From Heloderma charlesbogerti (taxonomy: Eukaryota > Chordata > Lepidosauria > Squamata > Helodermatidae), in NCBI GenBank assembly GCA_026122225.1, contig JANEZZ010001852.1:372001-436000 (forward strand): a stretch of DNA of 64,000 bases. The letters are read 5' to 3'. The notes below the pieces were generated by a model. It was not told the DNA's origin, ran no database searches, and saw nothing but the letters and a program-made list of their open reading frames with translations. The position numbers and the translations under genes are program-made. Each line of letters begins with the position of its first letter. Within the stretch, counting starts at the first letter, position 1. Positions 23,729 through 36,102 of this stretch are shown one piece after another.

Positions 23729-24038
23729 AAGGAAAGGTTCCTCCTGTGCAAGCACTGGGTCATTACTAGAGCCCTAGTAATGGCCCCTAGAGGGACGCCG
23801 CTTGCGCTGGCATTTTCATGGCAGACTATAGCGGGGTGGTTTGCCATTGCCTTCCCCAGTCGTGACTACCTTTCCCCCAGCAAGCTGGGTACTCATTTTA
23901 CCGACCTCGGGAGGATGGAAGGCTGAGTCGACCTGAGCCGGCTACCCGAGACCCGGCTTCCACTGGGATCAAACTCAGGTCATAGGGAGAGTTTCGGTTG
24001 CAATACTGCTGCCTACCACTCTGCACCACACGAGGCTC
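23729..24038 (-). mobile_element. Sauria-SINE-like element, full length
   Basis: On the minus strand it starts GAGCCTCGTGTGGTGCAGAG and has a B-box-like CTGAGTTTGATCCCAG. The unique body follows (CTCAGGTCGACTCAGCCTTC), then the BovB-like tail GGGGAAGGCAATGGCAAACC and CTTGCACAGGAGGAACC. This is the tRNA-derived, BovB-mobilised SINE of squamates. A second copy is at 33558-33861. Confidence 0.85.
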
Positions 24039-26096
24039 AGTAAAAATCAGTAAAAGAAGTCCACATTTGATCAATAAATATAATTTCCCTTGAGGGACTG
24101 CCAAGAAGGATCTAATTACTAGTTTCTCATAAATCAAAAACATAAATTTTTATTAACTGTTTCAAGGCATTTATAAGAATACACCCAAAAAATCTGGCAA
24201 GTGAAGTGCAAAGGCTGCAGGAGTTCATGCCACCTAAGGCATACTGGTTTTTCAGCTGTGTCACATGAAAAAACATGACTGACAGCACTTCGCTATCAGG
24301 GGATATGGAGAAGTGTTCTCCGTGCATTGAAAGAATGTGCAGAGGGAGTTGTGGGGCCATGCAGGCTAGCTCTGTCTAACGTTGACATAGTTATCATGAA
24401 CAAACGCAATTGCACCTGCTACAAGCAGCAGCGGGAACCCATAGTTTCTTGTTGGGTTCTTTGGCTTGTCAGGGGAGAAGCAAGACAGAGTTTCTGGTTC
24501 ACATGTAACACTAACCAAACAACAGATGGAAGATTGGGCTCTTTCATGATAAATTGTGGGTTATCGTGATGTGCAGCAGGCCAAGCCATTGGAAGGAATG
24601 GTTGTAATCTCATTATATACAGCGCCCCTTTATTCTCATTATTGGGAAAGGCACCTTCTTACAAAACGCTAAACTATTCCACAGAATACACCACATTTTA
24701 AAACACCACATTGTTTTGGGAAGCAGGTATTATGACTGTTTGGGGTATCAACCACAAGCCCTCCTTTCAGAATGCTTAAAACACTTTGTAATCATGATAA
24801 CAACCAGGAATGCTTGCTCTTCTGCTTTAGTTTGACTCACCCCTGCCTACCAAAGGTCAGTAGGCTACAGCAAGTGGAACTAAAAGCCTATTCTTTTATT
24901 GTGCTATTTATTGTGCTACAATCAAGTAGATACAATCAAATAGCTATACAAAACAAACAAGCAAAGCAAACAAGTACGAGGCCTCACTCCCACAACTATA
25001 ACCTGGTTCAGGGAAGTTCAAGCCAAGTAAGATGAGCTGAGGTACCAGGATCAAGAGGGTGAAGCAAGACTTGCAGGTTGAGAGAAAGGTGGGCAAGAAA
25101 GGGAACAGGCAACTGGATTCATGAGAGTGGGAAAGCCAGGCTTGCAGGAGCAAGAAGAGAATCAGGTAAGAGCAGGAAGGTTGAACAGTGTCTGTAAGTT
25201 GCACACCCAGGCATGGTATGTTGCACAGTCAAGAAATCTAAGAAAAGATAGTGAGTATAGATAGGGTCAGGAAGGGAGAGGTACCAGTTGTGATGGGGAG
25301 TGTCAGAGAAAGTGACCCAGTCAAAGTATTGTGTCCAGGAAATTCAGTGAGTGCAGTAGGAGAGCAGAGGTTGCTGGAGCTGGGATCTAGCCTTTTATAT
25401 CTGGGTTATGTAAATTAAAAGAAAACATAATATACTAGTTTCATGCGAAGCTGCTATAGCTTAACATTAATGTGTATTTTCTTAACTAGAAAGTCGGTTG
25501 AGCATTCAGACGGAAGATTTTTACTAAATTCCTTTCTGCCTACAGGAATTTAATAATCTTAAATGGTTAATGAGCATCACATCTCTAACATCTCTCTGAA
25601 GTGGATACACATGGTGAAGTGGCTGTGTGCGTGTGTGTGTGCGCGTGCGTGCGTGCGCATGTATCTATATCTATATATTGCTTGTATATAGTGCCATTGA
25701 AGCCAGATTCTAATAACTGATATTGTTGGTTTTCCACTGCATATATAGTTCCAATGCCCAACAAGTGTCTCAGGATATAGGTCATTGTATTTTCCCATTT
25801 CCTTTCCTTCCATTGCTAGATTGCATAGGCATTCAGTTGTTAGGTTTACATCTAGATGGATCCCTGCCATATCTGAGGCAGTTCCCTCTTCCCTCAGCAG
25901 CTCCTCCCCCATGTCCCATGACACATTGCTGAGGGTCGGGGGGCAACCCTATGGCCAGTATTTTCAAGGGGCACACATGGAAGCAGCGGGGAGGAGGGGA
26001 TAGGAAACTTTCCTTCTGAGAACATCCTTCCACTTACTTATCTTAAGATCCAAGACAAAATGTGTGAATAGTACTTTCAGGGATGTTAGTCTCCAA
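24039..26096. other. Intronic sequence, mostly unassigned
   Basis: 24960-25400 is purine-rich (many AAGCAAG, GCAGGAG and AGAGAAAG words) and could be an old repeat. A GT/GC tract lies at about 25625-25660. No gene. Confidence 0.3.
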
Positions 26097-26172
26097 TCCT
26101 AAATACACGTATCAGAGACTAAGCCCTCCAGTCAGAGGGACTTACTTCTATGTAAACTTGCTTAGGATTGTG
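26097..26172. repeat. Palindromic AATCCTA-type repeat
   Basis: Has CAATCCTAAATACACG, then GAGGGACTTACTTC, then AACTTGCTTAGGATTGTG. Same family as 3165. Confidence 0.65.
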
Positions 26173-26468
26173 CTGTTACTTTGTGTTTATAGTTTAGCTT
26201 TAGATTTTCTTTTCAAGCCTTGATATGTTTTCTCAAATAATGCCTATAGCTCTGTTTTCCCAATGCTGGGTAATTCAGTTATTTCAGGTCAGAGAAACCC
26301 TTTACAGACAGTTGATTAGTAGTCTCAAAATGTGAAAGCAGGGGGCAGCATCGCAGAGGCAGAAGTCTCTCCCCCAATCTATGCACATTTGTTTCACTGT
26401 CTGAAATAAGCCGATGTGCATAATGCATGTAAGAATGTGCACCATCCTTTAAATATGCATAGATCAGG

Positions 26469-26650
26469 AGGGCCATCGCTCAGTGGTAGAGCACATGCTT
26501 TGCATGCAGGGGATCCCAGGCTCAATCCCTCGCAATTCCAGGTAAGGCTAGGAAAGTCCCCCATGAAGCACTGGAGATCTACTGCCAGAGGCAGAGGCTG
26601 CCAGCATGGTGCCACTCCACTCCTGCACCTTTAGAAATCAAACATCTGGA
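26469..26650 (+). mobile_element. tRNA-Ala-derived SINE
   Basis: The head GGCCATCGCTCAGTGGTAGA, GCACATGCTTTGCATGC resembles tRNA-Ala(TGC). Its A box is CGCTCAGTGGTAG and its B box GGCTCAATCCC at 26519-26529. It lacks the 3' tRNA end and continues into a SINE body, so it is not a functional tRNA gene. A related copy is at 43000-43202. Confidence 0.75.
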
Positions 26651-28635
26651 AAGGGCTAGAGATACTAGTGATTGTGATCATATAGAAAACTAGGGAGAGA
26701 ATATTCTATTATTTTACTAAATATGGGATTAAGTATAAGTGCTGGAGTTGTGTTAACTCTGTGCAGGTGGTGTCATTGTGCTAACTCTGTAATTGGGTAC
26801 TGGAAACCTCTTGGGAGCTATTTTAAATTTAGTTTTAGTGGGTGAAATAGCCCAGGCAGGTCTGGTCCACCAAGTACCTGTTGGAAAGTCTGGTGTGACA
26901 TACAGCAGAGTTGCCTTATATAAAGAAAATGTGGTAACACAGCATTTAATATTTGAGGAAATAAATGCAGGCTAAAGCCAGTTTAAAAGAAATTCAAATC
27001 AACTTACTTTATTAGTGCTTTTATATACACATTGTTAAAGAAGGCTATCTAAAGCTTTCAACTACAAGCACCCGTAAATGAGTGTAAGTAAGTGAAGGCA
27101 CGGGACATGGTGTGTGTTTGTTTTCTATACCGCCCAATAGCCAAAGCTCTCTAGGTGGTTACTTGCTTCCTTCAAGGAGAAAGCACATGTTGCCTGTTGC
27201 AGAGGCAAAGAGGAAGGTGAGGGAGTAGGAGAAAGGAACAGATGAAGTTACAGGACAACAAGGGGGATGAACAATATAAGCCCCTGTTGATACAACACAT
27301 CTCTTATCACCCCCCAGTCTCTGGAAGCATGTGGAGTTGTTCCTATTATCCAACAGTAAAAACAATAAAATAGCTTTTAACCTAGCAAGGCTGTGCTGAT
27401 TAGGAAAGAGTTTGTTTTCCATTATGCATTTGAATGAAAACTCCTTTGGAGGGATCTTATTTTACTGATACTGAAAGAAGAAAATTTTGCAGATCTTTGT
27501 AAGTTATACCATAGTGCACATACCTCATTTCCCTCAAGTTAAATAGTAAATCTCTCACAAAAATGGTACTTGATGTTTTTATGAATCAAGACGATCAATT
27601 GAAAATGCTCCAAGATATGCCACTTTGAAAATGGGAGTAAATCACAGAGATAGAAGAATAATTCATTAAGCAATTAATCAACGGCATTCTTTCTAAGGTG
27701 AATAGCAGCCAGCCATTTTTTAGCTTTGACATTCCAAAAATGTTATTCCTTGAATGATTGTTTCTTCTGAAGCTCTCCCAAAAGAGTTGCACAACTCGTT
27801 ACCAAGCAATAAAGATTTGTTTTGTTGACACACATTAGACAGTGACTAATTATATGAGTCACTGTCATTTTACAACTGAATAAACAGTTAACTAAATTGG
27901 GAAAAAATGTCATAGAGATTATGATGGCTGCATCTAAGACTGTCACAAAACGCTCTCACCTATTACCTTGGGCCATGATTAAGAGTCATTTGCTTAGAAG
28001 AAAATGTATGCCTGAAAGTTTACAGCTTAATATCATTGTAGTCTTGAACAATCTTAAGGAATCATTAAAGGGATCATGAAGGTATACCCATTTGGCGAAA
28101 TCAGCTTTGCCTTGCTATACATTGGACTGTTTTGCTCTAAGTTATTTTGAAGCCTATCATGTGAAATTTACTTAGTAAGAGTGGTGTTTTTGATGTTTGA
28201 AAAACAATCTCAATTTACATGCATAATATATTAACTTGTAATGTCATATTGCTTTCAAGTCTATAGTTATGCTGAAAAATGGTTATTTCAAGACATTGTT
28301 CTTTCAAAGCACTGTTGTATGGTTTTTTATTTTGCAACAAAAGTACCTTACAAAGGTTCCTAAAATCCAGGAGAATATACAATTCTGCAAAAGCTACTGA
28401 TTCCCTATTGGCAAAAAACAACAACAGTTGGGACACTAGCAACAGTGTAAAGCATTTCTGCTTGAGTAAGTGGGAGAGGCGGGTCTGTTATTTCTGCCAA
28501 CTCCTGCTACAGCAGCAGCCTACCACAACCCATGTGCCACATCCAATGCAATTTCTGAGGATTCTTGACCCTAAGGAGCTTTTTGGGAGCGTCAATGGAG
28601 GGGATTACAGCAGGGAGGATGGGGCAGGAAGACAC
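26651..28635. other. Mostly unique intronic sequence
   Basis: ATACCGCCCAATAGCC near 27127 is the end of an L2 3' UTR on the minus strand. 27838-27867 is a small hairpin (ACAGTGACT...AGTCACTGT). The remainder is AT-rich and unassigned. Confidence 0.35.
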
Positions 28636-28998
28636 TGTTAGAAAAAGAGACTCCATAACCGTTGGCGCATCAGTTACGTAGGAGCCCGAGTGGCGGGAAA
28701 AATGTGGGCGGAGCAAAAAGGAGAACCATAATGACGCGCTCATGACTAACGGCTTGGTAAGCTGATACTGACTGTTTATTGGCTATTGGCTTGGTAAGCT
28801 AATGTACTGACTGTTTCATTGGTTATTGGCAAGAACAATAGAGGTGATAAGGTATAAAAGGCTTTTGCACACGTGTCTCGGGGTCCAGACTGCTCTGCAC
28901 CCGTTTTGCAAAATGTTCAATAAAATAGTGTTGGATCCACTGCTGCCTGCCTGGCATCCTTTTCTTCTAAACCGAAAGCAAGAACTTTTTATCTGACA
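28636..28998 (+). mobile_element. Solo LTR of an endogenous retrovirus-like element
   Basis: It starts TGTTAGAAAA and ends ATCTGACA, with ACAC on each side (28632-28635 and 28999-29002) as a 4-bp target duplication. GGTATAAAAGG lies at about 28851-28861 and CAATAAAATAG at about 28918-28928, the normal order of TATA and polyadenylation signal. A CCAAT-type ATTGG repeat (TTTATTGGCTATTGG, TTCATTGGTTATTGG) sits upstream, as in a U3 promoter. No internal genes remain. Confidence 0.75.
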
Positions 28999-29203
28999 AC
29001 ACCATCCCACAAGTGGAATTTTACTCACAGGTGTTAGGATGCAGCCCAGTATAATTTCATCTGGGTTTATCGTGGTCATGTGAAAGCTTTTTACCCTTTG
29101 CTCACTAGTATTCAAATTTCTTATCCTGCAATGAATCCAAATGTATCAGCATGTGGAAGCTGTCCTCTGTTCATAGAAGCGTTGTTTTACCATTTATATT
29201 AGA

Positions 29204-29329
29204 AAAGCCTTCCTCAACCTGGTGTCCTCCAGATGTGTTGGACTACAATTCCCAGCATCCCACAGCCCGCAAGGCTAGGTGGTGGTTGTAATCCAACATA
29301 ACTGGAGGGGACCAGGTTGAGGAAGGCTG
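29204..29329. mobile_element. Short MITE with 15-bp perfect terminal inverted repeats
   Basis: CCTTCCTCAACCTGG at the left and CCAGGTTGAGGAAGG at the right. The flanks TATTAGA (29197-29203 and 29330-29336) are a perfect 7-bp duplication, 8 bp with one mismatch, as in hAT elements. Same family as the split copy at 16543. Confidence 0.85.
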
Positions 29330-29336
29330 TATTAGA

Positions 29337-30294
29337 GAACTGCCCAAGAAAAACGAAACCAGATCCAAAGACATCCTTCTGCTTGTGCATGAGAACTGTT
29401 ACAGAACCTACCTATTATAAGACTGCATGAATCTGCACGTATTTGTGGAACAGCACTAGCAGCTGTGTTCCTTCTTCTTGTGGTGAACCTTCTGTTCCTC
29501 AAATTCCTCTTGAATTTGCTTGAGGAATGCTGTTAATTGTAGGGCTGGCATTGTGCCCAGATGTTCAGACATTAAATGGATTCCAGGATTTCTACCTGGT
29601 GCCTAGGAAGTGTGGCATATGTACTGTGTGTTCTATTTGGAATAGTTTTACTGTGTTCTACTTGGGATACACAATTTGTGCAGAAAGTTCCTGGTGTCCA
29701 GGCTTTGTGATAGGCAATTCCAAGAGAATTGGAATTCTATGCCAATCTATTAATTTGCTGTGCTCCACTTTCCATGAATGTGCTGTCTTGAGGGGGCAGG
29801 AGGAACAGCCTCCATGTAAGCAGGATGTTCACATGAAAATGTCTTCATTTGGTTGTGTATCTGAGTATATGGTCCCAAATGAGAGCTACCTAGGACATGA
29901 ATTCTAAGATGATACAGCTCTCACATGGAGACTGAGTCATTTCAGTTTCACAGGACAGGGGGCAGTACTCTCTAAAACTGCCCAGATGTGAAAATAATGG
30001 AAGTTACCATGTCCAAGATAGTTACCATGAAAGTTACTATGTCAGAAATACCATGTCCAACCGTTATATTTGGCAATGGTAAATGTCACTTTTCACACAG
30101 GACAATTTTAGGGAAATGTTTATCCACAGGGGAATTATGTAGTACAGCCCTGCCCTTACCATCTGTGCACCATAGTTAGACTGCTGCTTGTTACAGGAGG
30201 CAGAGGAGGATATGAAATTAGGCTGCTGAAGTATGAGGATGAGAATCAGTGTGCTGATTGCTACAGCTTTTACAGCAATGGGTGAATTCGCTAA
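29337..30294. other. Unique intronic sequence
   Basis: No supported gene or repeat. Repeated AAGTTACCATGTCC-like words at 29998-30055 are a small local tandem repeat. Confidence 0.3.
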
Positions 30295-31540
30295 GGGGGG
30301 GTTTCTCCACAGGTGATTTACTCTGAGCTGGCAGAGTTTGGAGATCATTAAGGATACATGACGTTATGGCCATCCAATAGCCACCCCGGAGTTTATCACA
30401 GGAAAACCGGATTTTCTGAGGCTGCTTAATGTCCAACTGTTTTCCTCAAGTCGGGTTCTTGGTGGTGTGCCCCGCATTTACCTCAGGTATGCTAGCCCTG
30501 CCCAGCGGTGTGCTTTTCATCGTGACCCTGGTCAAGGGGTGTTTCCCGTCCCTGTGTTTCCCAGCACAAACCAATTAGTGTCCACTCAGAAGTAACTCCC
30601 ATTGTGCTCAATGAGGTTTGTCCCCTGAATGCACACATCAGAATTTACAGAGATCCCCTTCAACTGAAATGGCATAGTTTAAAGCATAAATTCCCTAAAG
30701 GCTGTAAAGCGCAATCTCAAGGCTCCAATTCTCTGTTTGGTTTATTGCCTTAGGAAGTAACTATGTCACACCTTCATTATAGGGATCCTGTGCAGCATCG
30801 GGTTAGAAGGGGGCTGGTTTCCCATCCCTGTGTTTCTCCCCCACCCCGTCTTTTCCAGCACAAGCATATGTGTGTCTACTTGGAAATAACTCCCATTGTG
30901 CTCAATGAGGCTTGTCCCCAAAATGCGCACTCCAGGGAGATTCCCATTTATCGAAATAACGCATTTAGGAGCCTTAATGTCGAAGCTTTGATTTATCCAT
31001 CACAGCAGCTAGAACACCGTGTTCCTCCTCTACTGATTGTTTATTTAACAAAGTAAGTAATGCATGGTTGGAGAGAGAGAGAGAAGGAGATTGTTTGGCA
31101 GGGAGAACACTCTGTTCTTTTAATGACTGTCGCTTTAAGAAAGTACTTAATGCAGGTGCAGGGATAGGAGAGAGAGAGAGAAGGAGTGATTTTTATTAAA
31201 ACTAAAGGTGTTTCCTGTTTTCCATCACAAACATATGAGTGTCTAATCAGAAGTAACTCCCATTGTGGTCAACGAGGCTTGTTCCTGAAATGCAAGTGCA
31301 ACTGGAGCTTCAGAGGAAAGGAGAAAGGGGGGGGGGAGCTGGGGGGAAGCCTCTCTTATTGGTTGAGCAGCCCCTGCCAGTCAGATGATGTTCACTCCAA
31401 CCTCCAGAAGTATATTCTGTGGAGCGTGTTTTCCTGGTGTGGAGCCCTGCATGGACCAAAGTGCAGCAAACTTGATGCCTTTAAAAAAATCCAGTACTCC
31501 TCCTTTTGCTTCTCCTTCTGTTGTCGTGGAAACACCCCCC
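30295..31540. mobile_element. 1.25-kb non-autonomous DNA element, copy 1
   Basis: The left end GGGGGGGTTTCTCCAC and the right end GTGGAAACACCCCCC are imperfect inverted repeats. Related to 41212-42224, with shared blocks CCCTGCCCAG(C/G)GGTGTG near 30504 and 41430, and CCAGTC(A/T)GATGATGTTCACTC near 31377 and 42046. Inside, a unit with AGTAACTCCCATTGTG and CTCAATGAGG(T/C)TTGTCCC occurs three times (about 30588, 30887 and 31250), about 300-360 bp apart. No transposase frame is present. Confidence 0.65.
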
Positions 31541-33084
31541 AGGTTAGAACTTGAAAACCTAGTGATCAATACTCTTCCAGGCAAGAAGTTGGCGAGGGGG
31601 GCAGCGAGGTTATGTTTGCACAAAGAGTATTCAAAATTTTTTCAGGAAGGAAAGCAGAGAAACGAGCTATTTGCAATGAAAGAAGCAATGAAAGCTTTTG
31701 TATAACGGTTCTGTAGATGTTTTTTAAAAACAGATTTATTTTAATGATGTACTATTTATCTTCTTTTAAACACTTTGACTGACTGCCCTAAAACTGTATA
31801 TATCCCAAAATGTTACTATATCTAGCGTTGCATTTAAAAAATACTTTGCTCTGGTACACAGAGAATAAAAACCTTGAAAGTCTTATAAGATAACAAAACC
31901 TAAAGGCAAAAATAATGAATTGCTGTAAATAAATCATATGACTGAATATTGGATATAGACAATTTGGTGCGGGGGAGAAATTATTGAGCTAAGCAGAAAA
32001 ATGAGGCTTGTTTCTAAAATCATAGGATACCTGGGTCAATAAAATATAGTACATAAATTTCACTGGAGTACCTGGATCCAAATACTGAGTATCTGAGTAC
32101 CTGGATCAATGAAATACGGTGACAGAAAACTCAGCTTCTAGAAGTTTTCCCAAAAATCATAGTTCAGAATTGCTAGTCTTTTGCAAGCAGTATGAATGTA
32201 GACTGGTTTAGAACAGAAAGATTTAATGGGTCCTTTGAACCAGCTCTTATCTAGGGTGTAAATCATTCCTAGTTAGCAAATTATTGACCTACTAGATCAA
32301 GCCCAGATGTTAAAAATGCCTTATAAATATTTTCTTGAACATGCTTACTTTGCAGAAACCAGTCGTTGTTGTTTTAATTCAGGTTTATTTTTTTAACTCT
32401 TTCTCTCACATTCCTAAAGAGAAGAGTGTGAATAAACTTTTAAAAATACAGCAGTACTAACAACTGATCTAACTACTAAGTACTAACAACTAAATACTAA
32501 TCTAATCTAAGTACTAACAACTAGCAACATGGGCCGAAAATAAAGTTCCTCACTTCTGTCTTTGGACAAGTCACGTAGCAGCTCCATGCAGGGCCAGCCT
32601 GACAGAGTTCACCCTCTGCCATCCTACATCCTATGCCGCTAGTAGCTGGTACTTACTGCAGGTACTGTGGGGATCCAGAAAACTGCTCCGAGTCTTGTGA
32701 GGCTTCACTGAGGTCTTGGGAGATTACACCATGTCTGTGGAGAATTTTTGTGAGACTTGGCCAGGCAAAACTCTCCCCATGTGGCCTTGGTTCAGTCTAT
32801 GGGCAGTCACTGTCTGGTCTGATGCTCCAGCTGCCTGGCTGTTTAGCTGCCACCACTCACTTTCTCTGAAGTGCAGCAGCTGCTGCACCCACCCCGCCAC
32901 CCCTGTCAATCCATGGCCTGACAAAAGTGGCTCAGTGTGCCTCATGGTAGGGCTGGCCCTGGAGGACTCATTTGACCTGTCTGAGAGGTGTTACTGTGAC
33001 AGATATAATATATCATAAAATCCAATGTATGCTTCCATGAGCTCCTTGGAGGAAAAGGTGGGATATAAACCTGATAAACAGGTA
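31541..33084. other. Unique AT-rich intronic sequence
   Basis: No supported feature. 32441-32530 repeats CTAAGTACTAACAACTA-like words, a short local tandem repeat. Confidence 0.35.
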
Positions 33085-33352
33085 ACGCCTGCATGAGTGT
33101 CTTAATCTGGCACCAACTTTGTCATCTTTTTCAGCACCAGGTTAAGACTTTCCTTTACTCCCAGGCATCTGACAGCATACAGTGAGGCATTTTAGTTTTT
33201 TTTAATCAGGTCCTGGTAGTTTTATTGTTAATTGTTCTTAACTTGATTGTAAACGGTTTTAAATTCTTGAATGTTAAAGATTTTATATTATGTTTTATCA
33301 TGCTGTGAACCACCCAGACAGCTTTGGCTATTGGGTGGTATAGAAATGTAGT
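33085..33352 (+). mobile_element. L2-like LINE 3' end
   Basis: Shares TCAGGTCCTGGTAGTTTTAT, TGTTAATTGTT and GTGAACCACCCAGACAGC with 16592-16876. It ends in a GAATGAATCAATGA tail. Confidence 0.75.
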
Positions 33353-33557
33353 GAATGAATCAATGAGTTGATTCAGATACGGCAGCCCATTCACATGAAG
33401 CATATTATACATATCATACATCTGTTTCCTTCACTACTGATAGACGTTGCTGGTATGTTTTGAATAAAAACAAGTGATGCAAGCTTTAAAGACAACAGTA
33501 TTGTGTGATTATTATTTACATTATGTATATTATTTATGCAATTGTTTATAATTATAT

Positions 33558-33861
33558 GAGCCTCATGTGGCCCAGAGTGGTAGGTGGCAGTATTGCAACC
33601 GAAACTCTCCCCACGACCTGAGTTTGATCCCAGAGGAAGCTGGGTCTCGGGTAGCTGGCTCAGGTCGACTCAGCCTTCCATCCTCCCGAGGTCGGTAAAA
33701 CGAGTACCCAGCTTGCTGGGGCAAAGGCAGTCATGACTGGGGAAGGCAATGGCAAACCACCCCGCTATAGTCTGCCATGAAAATGCCAGCGAAAGCGGCG
33801 TCTCTCTAGGAATCAGCAGTGACTCAGTGCTTGCACAGGAGGAACCTTTCCTACCTTTCCT
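33558..33861 (+). mobile_element. Sauria-SINE-like element, full length
   Basis: The tRNA-like head (GAGCCTCATGTGGCCCAGAG) has a B-box-like CTGAGTTTGATCCCAG. It is followed by the body with CTCAGGTCGACTCAGCCTTC and a BovB-like tail (GGGGAAGGCAATGGCAAACC). A 10-bp duplication TATAATTATA flanks it (33547-33556 and 33862-33871), as expected for LINE-mediated insertion. Confidence 0.9.
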
Positions 33862-34200
33862 TATAATTATAAATAATATTTTATAATATATCCTTTTGCA
33901 CTGTTGTGTTGGCTAAAGGCAACTGCAAACATTTAAACTTTGCAATAACTGCTAGCATCCTGTGAAAAACATGACCTTCACCCTATATTTCAGGTTACTG
34001 AGAACGAATCTTAGCATTCATACGGATGTGCCATCAAAGCAAAGAGTATGAACGTCACAAGGTTTCTCCCTTTATATATGTGTGTGTGTATTTGTATATA
34101 AATGAGATGATGAAGAAGATATACCCCAAAAAGTCTAAATTCAGAAGAATTTAGTTCACTCTCAAACAGCATGACCCTAGGCAGGTTTATTCAGAACTAA

Positions 34201-34499
34201 GGGCATCTCTACACCAGACTAAAAATCCTGCATTTAAAATGGGGCTTTCTGCTTCTGTTGTAAATGCAGGATCACAACTGACTCCCTTTTTTATGTGCTT
34301 CCTTTCCCCCCTCCCCTTCCCCCTCCTTCTTCCTGTATCTGAGTCTTCCATTATCTTTCATTGATCTCGCTCCTCTTCTTGCTGCTTTAACTCTGTTCAC
34401 AGAGGAAACTGAAGTGGAACACAATGGGGTAATTTGATAGCTCATTATCTGCAGTCTATTTAAAAATGGAACAAAGGGCATTTAGTGCAGGAGATGCCC
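34201..34499. mobile_element. MITE, GGGCATCTCTACACC type
   Basis: The left end GGGCATCTCTACACC and the right end GCAGGAGATGCCC are inverted. ATCCTGCATTT and AAATGCAGGAT form an inner hairpin at 34227-34271. The interior is C/T-rich and non-coding. The target duplication is not clear. Confidence 0.5.
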
Positions 34500-34599
34500 T
34501 GGAGGGCCACAGCAGGGTCACGGCGTCATGTAAAGAGCCAGCAAACTTCCGTGAAGGAGCAATCTCAGTCGCAGGATAAAAGCTCAGTATGAAGGAGCC

Positions 34600-34742
34600 T
34601 TAAGTCCCACAAAAGACTATCAAACTTACTCCTTTGTAAGTTGGTATAGGTTTTCAGCCAGAGACTGCAATTCTAATAATGAGCAAACCCCATGGAATTC
34701 AGATGGATTTAATTCTGAGCAAACATGCACAGGATTGTGCTG
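34600..34742. repeat. Palindromic AATCCTA-type repeats
   Basis: TTAAGTCCCACAAAAG and the better copy near 34670-34742 (CAATTCTAATAATG, then AAACATGCACAGGATTGTG) belong to the family described at 3165. Confidence 0.5.
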
Positions 34743-35873
34743 TTACGGAATGGCTTTTGGAAAACTATCTTCTTCTCACTTCAATTCCCAACTTATAAAA
34801 CTGCAATACAATAGCTATCTCCTAGGTGTGGATGAATGAGATGAAGCCTGTAACTGATATTTTAAAAACTAAATAAAGGTTCCAGTGCCTTTTCCATTCT
34901 TGCTTCCAACAGTACTATTCATCACAAAGATCGTAACTACACCACAACAGTGAAACATACAAATATACCATATTGATCTTTTGAAAACAGATCATTCTTT
35001 AAACTACAACTGTTTTTCCCCCACACTGACAGAATCTCCAAGAACTACTGTGTCTCTCAAACTGTTGAAGATATGTTTCTCTGAACCACTCAGTTCTTTT
35101 AATTCTATATGGACTGATACTTATAAACCTTATATTCCTTACTCTAGGGGTCTTTCCATTCTCTTCTTGCTTGCTTTTCCCTCCATGATTCCATCTATCT
35201 TTCCAGTATAATTGAAGCGTCCTTACCGTTATCACATTGACACTATATACACAAGAAGGAAGGAGATATTCTTTACTGGATCAACTTGGATGATGTTTGC
35301 ATATTTCTACACCAATACAAGTCTGTCCAATGAAAGATACTATCTTTTTATTTTTCAGTGATACCATCATCAGGATTATTCCACATAACTTCCTATGATA
35401 TCTGTTCATTTTCTACCTAATGAAGACTCCTTTTTTCCCCTTACCCATGCTACACTGGCACTAGAGATACCAGTGAAGTTGTCCAAAGCCAGGCTCAGAA
35501 ACAAACTTCAGAGGCTCTTAAAAGCTTGCTTTTGCCTGAAACAAGAGGCAAATACCTCATTTTACCCCTTACCTTTAGCTACACTGTCATGATGGCATCC
35601 ATTCTGATGATGGATCATATCCTTTTATATCCCTTTTCACACATGAGAAAGTCAGGAATATGTTGAGATGCTACCAGATTTTTTTTACATACATCTGTGT
35701 ATACTATAGTTGGTGAGACGTGTGATTGAATATCCTCCATCAAAATCTTCCATTGAAATTAAGCATGTCAGGGAGAAGGGTACTACACTCTAGTTTTCTG
35801 TGTGCAGAGAGTTTTGCACATCAGGGAGCATTCAAATATATGATTTCCCCACTTGCATCCTAATAGCCAGCGT
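34743..35873. other. Unique AT-rich intronic sequence
   Basis: No supported feature. Confidence 0.35.
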
Positions 35874-36102
35874 GGTGTAGTGGCTAGAGTGTTGGACTGG
35901 GAGCCAGGAGATCCGGGTTCTAGTCCCCACTCAGCCATGGAAGCTCACTGGGTGACTTTGGGCCAGTCATAGACTCTCAACCCAACCTACCTCACAGGGT
36001 GGTTGTTATGAGGTTAAAATGGAGAGGAGGAGGATAATGTAAGCCACCTTGGGTTCCTTGCAAGAGGAAAAAGGCGGGATATAAATACAATAAATAAATA
36101 AG
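35874..36102 (+). mobile_element. tRNA-derived SINE with L2-type tail, full length
   Basis: The head GTGGTGTAGTGGCTAGAGTG provides an A box, and GGTTCTAGTCC at 35916-35926 is a perfect B box. The body has GGGTGACTTTGGGCCAGTCA. The tail AAGGCGGGATATAAATACAA plus (ATAA)n resembles an L2 3' end, suggesting L2 machinery moved it. A copy in the opposite orientation is at 39671-39912. Confidence 0.88.

Noticed and set aside
26469..26540. tRNA-Ala gene
   Set aside because: A and B boxes are present, but the acceptor stem does not pair and the sequence continues as a SINE body.
31186..31705. 122- and 106-residue proteins around 31.2-31.7 kb
   Set aside because: They cross the right end of the inverted-repeat element and lack any domain; no transposase motifs.
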